DNA of 64,000 bases from Salsuginibacillus kocurii DSM 18087 (lineage in GTDB: Bacteria > Bacillota > Bacilli > Bacillales > Marinococcaceae), in contig NZ_KB898628.1 in assembly GCF_000377705.1 (NCBI RefSeq), positions 62,001-126,000 of the forward strand. The letters run 5' to 3'. The translations under genes were made by a program, and so were the position numbers. This document shows, in pieces, positions 59,258 to 64,000 of the stretch. Numbering within the stretch: position 1 is the stretch's first letter; each line of letters begins with the position of its first letter. Under the pieces are notes generated by a model. That model was not told the DNA's origin, ran no database searches, and saw nothing but the letters and a program-made list of their open reading frames with translations.

Positions 59258-59545
59258 AGTACGTTTCCTCCTTATTTATACCTTTTCATGAGCTGGAAGG
59301 TTTTTGTAATACAGATGTAACTGTAAAATAAACCGTGACCTGCTTTTTCAACTCGACAAATGAAATGATTGCTTGTAAAATTAGGTATGAAATTAATTTA
59401 TATTTTTTTTCGCTCCATTGTCAAATTTATGTGATCTCAACAAATTTAATTACCGTATAATAAAAAGTAGTTAGATGTGCAATCATAGGGATAGGTCTGT
59501 TGAGGTCCACCTTTATTCGATTTACATATGGAAGGAGGAAGTATA

Positions 59546-59716
59546 GTGGCTCTTGGTGTTACTTTATTATTTGTTGCTATTTTATCTGCAATTGCCGTAG
59601 TACGTGAAACAAAGCGCCGTAATTTTTTCGGAGCGGGCTTCGCTGTTCTTTCTGTGCTCGTTTTTGGATTCTTTTCTGTAATGACCATTTTCATAAGTGG
59701 GGCTCCGGAAGTTTAG
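59546..59716 (+). CDS. yqgW: DUF2759 membrane protein YqgW
   Basis: 56-aa protein, the length of B. subtilis YqgW, with two hydrophobic segments around the basic turn RETKRRNFFGAGF. Function unknown. GTG 59546 lies 7 bp after GGAGGAAG; the in-frame ATG 59528 would place the ribosome site inside the gene. A TATAAT at 59456-59461 is a likely -10 element. Confidence 0.85.
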   Translation: MALGVTLLFVAILSAIAVVRETKRRNFFGAGFAVLSVLVFGFFSVMTIFISGAPEV

Positions 59717-59830
59717 GGGGGAAAGATACGATCGTCTGCTTCTAGGCAACTTTCGTAGTAAACCTGACTCGAAATAGTAGGTCTAACCTGTTTGACTTAG
59801 CAGCTCCTGTATTTTCTTAAAAAAAGACGT

Positions 59831-59878
59831 AAAAGACACCTTGTCCTTTTAAGTAAAAGGAGGGTGTCTTCTTTTTTG
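59831..59878. terminator. Bidirectional terminator, yqgW / yqhG
   Basis: AAAAGACACCTTGTCCTTTT and AAAAGGAGGGTGTCTT stem (one mismatch pair), AAGT loop, T-runs on both strands. It overlaps the last codons of yqhG. Confidence 0.88.
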
Positions 59879-60643
59879 TTGAAGATAAAACAACCCACTG
59901 TTGATAATTTGTACTTGGATGGAAGGGCTGAATAAACGAATGAGAGCTTCTTTTTCCGCTCTAAATGCAGCTGTTTCTTCTTCGGCTTCATAGAAGCTGT
60001 TTAGCCGCTCAAGTTCCTCTTCTAATCTTTGATTCGAATGGGCTGCCCATTCATGGTTAGCTTCTTTGCATTCTGTTAAGAGGTAGGACCGGATCCGTTC
60101 ATAAGCCGAGCCAAGCTGAATTAACGGAGAAAGGGTAAAAGCATAATCCGGAATCGATTCAGCAAACCTGTAATTTTTCAATTCATCCATAAAAGAACTG
60201 CGTAATTCTCCGCTGATTAACTGTAAGCCAAACGAATAAATCGTGTCTTCCCGCTTTTCGCAGCATTTACTAAGGAGAATGTTCATGCAAAGCCATGGTT
60301 CAAGCGGATAACTAGATGCCGCTTGGTAGGCTGGCTGTTGATACAGCTTTGTGTATTTCCCCTCTCCCTTTGCATAATTAAATAATTGGTGCAGACGCGG
60401 CGAACCATAATAAATATATTCCTCATGATCATATGGTTCAACTGTTGTCCAGTTAATGGTCATCGGTTCAGGTTCATTGCCTGCAGCTCGTACATATTGC
60501 CAATAAAATGGACGATTCATCAATGCTTTATCCAGCTTTTCATTTAGTCTAGCTGTGATTCGCACGCCGTCATTACGTTGAATATCCGCTCCTTCGGCTG
60601 TGAAAAAGCGATGCATAAATGAATAGATTTCTTCAGGCTTCAT
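59849..60643 (-). CDS. yqhG: YqhG family protein
   Basis: 264-aa soluble protein of the YqhG family, found beside the yqhH helicase in Bacilli. Characteristic strings are MKPEEIYSFMHRFFTA, EPMTINWTTVEPYD, FNYAKGEGKYTKLYQQ and YPLEPWLCMN. Role unknown, probably linked to the helicase. The ATG follows GAAGGAGGAAAG and overlaps the end of yqhH by 11 bp, so the two are translated together. Confidence 0.88.
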   Translation of the reverse strand: MKPEEIYSFMHRFFTAEGADIQRNDGVRITARLNEKLDKALMNRPFYWQYVRAAGNEPEPMTINWTTVEPYDHEEYIYYGSPRLHQLFNYAKGEGKYTKLYQQPAYQAASSYPLEPWLCMNILLSKCCEKREDTIYSFGLQLISGELRSSFMDELKNYRFAESIPDYAFTLSPLIQLGSAYERIRSYLLTECKEANHEWAAHSNQRLEEELERLNSFYEAEEETAAFRAEKEALIRLFSPSIQVQIINSGLFYLQQKRRHPPFT

Positions 60644-62231
60644 AACGCTTTCCTCCTTCGCTCCTCTGGTTTACCTGCTTAGAAAAAGATTGAACCTGTT
60701 CCATTGCTAATCTGAAGGATTGGTCGACGGAATGAACGGGTTGTTTTTCGAGAATATCATCAAGTTTGCCAATCACCGTCTCAAACATGCCTATTTTTGA
60801 ATAGAGTAAGGAAACGATATGTTCTTCAATTGTTCCTTCAACGTACATGTTCACTACTTCTACGTCTTGCGTTTGCCCAATACGGTGCACCCGACCAATC
60901 CGCTGTTCTACTCTCATCGGGTTCCAGGGCAGGTCAAAATTGACGATACGATGGCAAAATTGAAGATTTAAGCCTTCTCCACCTGCTTGTGTAGCGACCA
61001 TCACCGGAATGCGGGTTTCAAACAAGCGCTGCATCCATTCTTTCTTGCTGCGTTTAAATCCTCCTCGAAATGGCACAGAGACAATACCATGCTGTTTTAA
61101 AAACCATTGAATATACAGCTGGGTAGCCCGGTACTCTGTAAAAATAATTACTTTCTCTTCAGGTTTTTTGAGTAAAGAAAGAAGCTTTTCTGCTTTGGAG
61201 TTAATTTGGCACTCTTCTAGATAGGAAAAGGCGGTTCGAAGCTGCTCATCGGTCACCGGCATTTCTTTCATGGTTAAAAAGAACGCTTCCTTACTGCTCG
61301 TTAATTCGCGTTTTAATGTAGTTTTCATGAGGCCTGTCACTTCGTTTGCTTCCTGACTTAATGTCTCAATAAAGTCATAAAGCTTTTGTTCAGCCGGAGA
61401 AAAGCTTACTTTCAGATTACGCACATGACGGTTGGTCCAGTCCAGGTCAGTTTCAGCTCTGCGGTTTCTGATCATGACTTGGCGAATCAAACCTTGCAAT
61501 TGTTTACGCTGTTCTTGGTCTTTATATAAATTTTTAAAATCAGAGATATGGCCAAGATGGCCAGGCTTTAAAATAGAGATCAGATAAAATAATTCTTCGA
61601 TTTTATTTTGCACCGGTGTAGCAGTTAATAACAGACAATAGCTTTTTGAAAGCTCTTGTACGAAGGCATAGTTTTTCGTTTGCGCGTTTTTTAAGCGGTG
61701 GGCTTCGTCAATAATAACCAGATCATAGGACTGGTCAAGCACAATTTCACGATTGGGAGAACGTTTGGCCGTGTCAAGTGATGCTACCAGCACGTCAGCT
61801 TGCTCCCAGGAATATGCTTTTTTTTGAGCAACTGCGGGAATTTGAAAGTTTTGGTATAGCTCTTGGGTCCATTGTGATACAAGGGACGCGGGGGTTAAGA
61901 TGAGTACTTTTTTAACAAGCCCGCGAATCAAATACTCTTTTAAAATAAGACCTGCTTCAATTGTTTTTCCTAATCCCACTTCATCAGCTAATATTGCTTG
62001 CCCATTCATATCTTCAACTACGCGTCGTGCTGCTTCTAGTTGGTAATTATGAAACTTCATAAAGGGCAGATGCCGAGGAGAAAGAAGCCCATTAAAAGAA
62101 GGTACAGCCTGGTGGGTCGCACTTTCGTAAGCTAACTGGAACATCTCCCAATTGGCAACATTCGGTTCGTTAGCTGGTTTATCAAAAAAAGGCTCCTGCC
62201 AAGCCTCACAAAAGCGAATGTCAACAAACAT
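60633..62231 (-). CDS. yqhH: SNF2-family DEAD/DEAH helicase YqhH
   Basis: 532-aa Swi2/Snf2 ATPase, similar to the RapA-like single-protein helicases. Walker A variant ADEVGLGKTIEAGL (about 83-96), DEAH box (IIDEAHRLKN), the TATPVQN motif III, and C-terminal motifs (ATQAGGEGLNLQ, QRIGRVHRIGQ) are intact. It probably remodels nucleic-acid-protein complexes. ATG 62231 with AAAGGAATG upstream is preferred to the codons at 62249. It is divergent from the gcv operon. Confidence 0.9.
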   Translation of the reverse strand: MFVDIRFCEAWQEPFFDKPANEPNVANWEMFQLAYESATHQAVPSFNGLLSPRHLPFMKFHNYQLEAARRVVEDMNGQAILADEVGLGKTIEAGLILKEYLIRGLVKKVLILTPASLVSQWTQELYQNFQIPAVAQKKAYSWEQADVLVASLDTAKRSPNREIVLDQSYDLVIIDEAHRLKNAQTKNYAFVQELSKSYCLLLTATPVQNKIEELFYLISILKPGHLGHISDFKNLYKDQEQRKQLQGLIRQVMIRNRRAETDLDWTNRHVRNLKVSFSPAEQKLYDFIETLSQEANEVTGLMKTTLKRELTSSKEAFFLTMKEMPVTDEQLRTAFSYLEECQINSKAEKLLSLLKKPEEKVIIFTEYRATQLYIQWFLKQHGIVSVPFRGGFKRSKKEWMQRLFETRIPVMVATQAGGEGLNLQFCHRIVNFDLPWNPMRVEQRIGRVHRIGQTQDVEVVNMYVEGTIEEHIVSLLYSKIGMFETVIGKLDDILEKQPVHSVDQSFRLAMEQVQSFSKQVNQRSEGGKRYEA

Positions 62232-62255
62232 TAAAGTCATTCCTTTCAAAAAGGA

Positions 62256-62285
62256 TTGTCATAAAAATATGAAAAGTGCTACACT
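62256..62285 (+). promoter_or_regulatory. Predicted promoter of the gcv leader
   Basis: TTGTCA (62256-62261), 18-bp spacer, TACACT (62280-62285). It lies about 50 bp before the glycine riboswitch. Confidence 0.5.
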
Positions 62286-62336
62286 ATAAGCGATTCTAGT
62301 TATATTGTGTGCGAGTCATTAGAATTACATACAGCG

Positions 62337-62552
62337 GATGAGAGCAAGGGGAGAGACTGCTGACGAAGCAGCGCCGAAGGAGCAAACTTAAACTTCATGT
62401 TTATGTGAATCTCTCAGGCAAAGAGACTCTTGCTTGACGCAGCTCTGGAGAGTGTCTGTTAATTTTCATTAACATAGACCACCCACGAAGACATTCTTTT
62501 ATCGGCAGATAAGAGAAGAAACTTTCTGGTTGAAGGACAGAGACCCCCTGCA
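62337..62552 (+). ncRNA. Tandem glycine riboswitch
   Basis: Aptamer 1 shows GGATGAGAGCAAGGGGAGAGAC, CGCCGAAGGAGCAAAC, GAATCTCTCAGGCAAAGAGAC and CTCTGGAGAG in the expected order. A second, more diverged aptamer follows (CACCCACGAAG, GAAACTTTCTGGTTGAAGGACAGAG). Its position before gcvT is the classic one: glycine binding turns on the glycine cleavage genes. Confidence 0.95.
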
Positions 62553-62583
62553 ACAAAAAAGGGGCGTTTCTGTCCTTTTTTGT
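62533..62583 (+). terminator. Expression-platform terminator of the glycine riboswitch
   Basis: AAGGACAGA pairs with TCTGTCCTT around a CCCCT/AGGGG inner stem, then T6. The 5' arm is shared with the last helix of aptamer 2, so glycine binding should disrupt it. Confidence 0.88.
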
Positions 62584-62589
62584 TGTTGA

Positions 62590-62781
62590 TTATGGTTAAA
62601 AAGGAAGGCTGTTTTCGCAATCTTTGTTATTTTTGTCGAATATGATTAAGAAGTGAAAGGTGATGGCGCTCTTGTGCCAGGGCTGAAAGCATCTGCCTCG
62701 AGCGAATGCAAAGGCTCACTGTTTAGAAAACAGCCAAAAGAATGAAGAGCAAAAGAAATTTAGTAAGGTGGAGGCGGTAAT
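62590..62781 (+). other. Leader between riboswitch terminator and gcvT
   Basis: Non-coding. It includes short inverted pairs (GAGC/GCTC at about 62699-62716, CTGTTT/AACAG at about 62718-62733) and ends in AAGGTGGAGG, the gcvT ribosome site. No assigned function. Confidence 0.4.
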
Positions 62782-63888
62782 ATGAGTAAGGGAAAGCACA
62801 CTCCCCTTTTTCCGGCGTATGAAAAAGAAGGAGCAAAGACTGTAGATTTTGGCGGTTGGGAGATGCCTGTGCAATTTTCTAGTATTAAAGAAGAGCATTA
62901 TGCTGTCCGTAATCAAGCAGGTTTGTTCGATGTCTCCCACATGGGCGAAGCACGGGTAAAAGGCCCGGATGCTTTAGCTCTATTGCAGCGCGTAATGACA
63001 AACGATGTTTCTAAATTAACGCCAGACCGGGCTCAATACACCTTAATGTGTAATAAACAAGGTGGCACGGTTGATGATCTGCTCATTTATCACTTAGCTG
63101 AAAATGATTATTTTCTTGTCTTAAATGCAGCGAACCAAGAGAAAGACATTGCCTGGATTAAAGAGCATATCCAGCCTGAAGACGACGTGGAAGTGACGGA
63201 TGTTTCGGACGACTATGCACTTCTTGCCGTCCAGGGACCAGTTGCAGAAGGGATTGTACAAAAGTTGGCTGACCTTGAATTAAGCGAAATTCGCTTTTTC
63301 CGCTTTAGGCAGCAAGTAAAACTTGGAAATGTTAAAGGCCTTATCTCTCGCACTGGATATACCGGTGAAGATGGGTTTGAAATTTATTGTGCAGCGGAAG
63401 ATGCTTATGAATTGTGGGAGGCGCTTCTCGAAGCTGGTCGGGGGGAAGGTCTTGTGCCATGCGGCCTGGGCGCAAGGGATACGCTGCGATTTGAAGCGCG
63501 GCTGCCGCTTTATGGCCAGGAGATTACTGAAACGATTTCTCCGCTTGAAGCAGGACTTGGCTTTGCTGTGAAGCTAGATAAAGACACGGCTTTCACGGGG
63601 CAAAAAGCACTAAAAAAACAAAAAGAAGAAGGTCTAACCCGTAAATTAGTAGGCATTCAAATGGTGGATAAAGGCATTCCCCGCACAGATTATTCTGTGC
63701 ATGATCAGGCAGGTAATGAAATTGGTCATGTCACGACCGGCACTCAGTCCCCAACTTTAGGAGAAAATGTAGGACTTGCGCTTGTCGACATTGAGCATAC
63801 AAATTTGGAACAGCCCCTATGGGTGCAAGTCCGCAAGAAACGTTTAAAAGCAGTCGTTCGAAAAACCCCTTTTTATAAAAGAATGTAA
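62782..63888 (+). CDS. gcvT: Aminomethyltransferase GcvT (glycine cleavage T protein)
   Basis: 368-aa folate enzyme that releases ammonia from the H-protein-bound aminomethyl group and makes methylene-THF. It has [45 protein letters not shown] and [17 protein letters not shown]. The ATG follows GGTGGAGGCGG. First gene of the glycine-induced gcvT-gcvPA-gcvPB operon; gcvPA begins 17 bp later. Confidence 0.96.
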   Translation: MSKGKHTPLFPAYEKEGAKTVDFGGWEMPVQFSSIKEEHYAVRNQAGLFDVSHMGEARVKGPDALALLQRVMTNDVSKLTPDRAQYTLMCNKQGGTVDDLLIYHLAENDYFLVLNAANQEKDIAWIKEHIQPEDDVEVTDVSDDYALLAVQGPVAEGIVQKLADLELSEIRFFRFRQQVKLGNVKGLISRTGYTGEDGFEIYCAAEDAYELWEALLEAGRGEGLVPCGLGARDTLRFEARLPLYGQEITETISPLEAGLGFAVKLDKDTAFTGQKALKKQKEEGLTRKLVGIQMVDKGIPRTDYSVHDQAGNEIGHVTTGTQSPTLGENVGLALVDIEHTNLEQPLWVQVRKKRLKAVVRKTPFYKRM

Positions 63889-63905
63889 GTAAAGGAGAGA
63901 GGAAG

Positions 63906-64000
63906 TTGTCTTATCGCTATCTACCAATGACAGATGCCGACCAGGAAGACATGTTGGCCACAATCGGTGTGGAAAATAAAGAAGAGTTGTTTGAAGATGT
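63906..64000 (+). CDS. gcvPA: Glycine dehydrogenase subunit 1 GcvPA (5' part only)
   Basis: The first 31 codons of the P-protein N-terminal subunit: TTG start, then SYRYLPMTDADQEDMLATIG, the usual GcvPA opening. AAAGGAGAGAGG lies upstream. The gene continues beyond the window. Confidence 0.9.
   Translation, partial: MSYRYLPMTDADQEDMLATIGVENKEELFED

Noticed and set aside
1-64000. CRISPR arrays, prophage, complete insertion sequence, rRNA or a defence island
   Set aside because: No regularly spaced direct repeats, phage or transposase proteins, rRNA sequence or recognisable defence genes were seen; gene order is largely that of the core Bacillus chromosome.

Overview
The window is a contiguous piece of a low-to-medium GC Firmicute chromosome, family Bacillaceae. 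The evidence is strong AGGAGG ribosome binding sites, frequent TTG/GTG starts, rho-independent terminators after most units, and a gene order that follows the Bacillus subtilis dnaG-sigA to yqhH-gcvT segment. Many products are unusually acidic (cytochrome c-550, the PBP linker, the DUF1002 protein), which fits a salt- or alkali-adapted bacillus. The species cannot be named from the sequence. I saw no prophage, CRISPR array, complete insertion sequence or rRNA.

Layout. 1-8.6 kb: end of dnaG, sigA, cccA, trmK, yqfO, ispH (reverse), cshB and nfo. 8.9-15.4 kb: an orphan PAS histidine kinase, a 650-bp gene-free stretch with an unassigned structured RNA, a lysozyme-like transglycosylase, and ppx-ppk (reverse). 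15.6-18.7 kb: a Zur-type zinc uptake operon, znuC-znuB1-znuB2-zur, with two paralogous permeases. 19-27.5 kb: small conserved envelope genes, ispG, a DUF1002 protein, NfeD, and a Na+/phosphate symporter with a PhoP-box-like leader. 27.6-28 kb: four tRNAs (Met, His, Ile2, Ser). 28.6-31.6 kb: sodA and the class B PBP. 32-42 kb: a bL33 lacking its zinc cysteines, yqgN, thiF, ldh with two Rex-like operators, rhomboid gluP, yqgQ and glcK. 42.2-47.5 kb: an arginine/ornithine/aspartate catabolic block (arginase-aspartase, divergent rocD, rocR) with two near-consensus sigma-54 promoters. 47.6-51.9 kb: a TPP riboswitch and thiE-S-G-O-D. 52-53.4 kb: a small-RNA-like locus, a membrane protein, yqgV and tRNA-Gln. 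53.5-58.1 kb: the comGA-GG pseudopilus operon with an extra 48-codon ORF, then yqzE. 58.2-62.2 kb: yqgY, yqgX, yqgW, yqhG and yqhH. 62.3-64 kb: a glycine riboswitch, gcvT and the start of gcvPA.

How it fits together. Regulation can be read directly from the DNA at several points: Zur (zinc), PhoP-like (phosphate), Rex (NADH), sigma-54/RocR (arginine), TPP and glycine riboswitches. ThiF, which is missing from the thi cluster, lies 13 kb upstream, and the thiamine-binding YqgV follows the cluster. Polyphosphate synthesis and hydrolysis (ppk, ppx) and a Na+/Pi symporter share the neighbourhood, and no pst operon appears after pbpA.

Least explained are the structured RNA at about 10.29-10.59 kb, the sRNA-like locus at 52.1 kb, a family of degenerate inverted-repeat elements in at least four intergenic gaps, and the small ORF between comGB and comGC. 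No large undescribed multi-gene system is visible; the novelty is mostly in RNA, repeats and operators.
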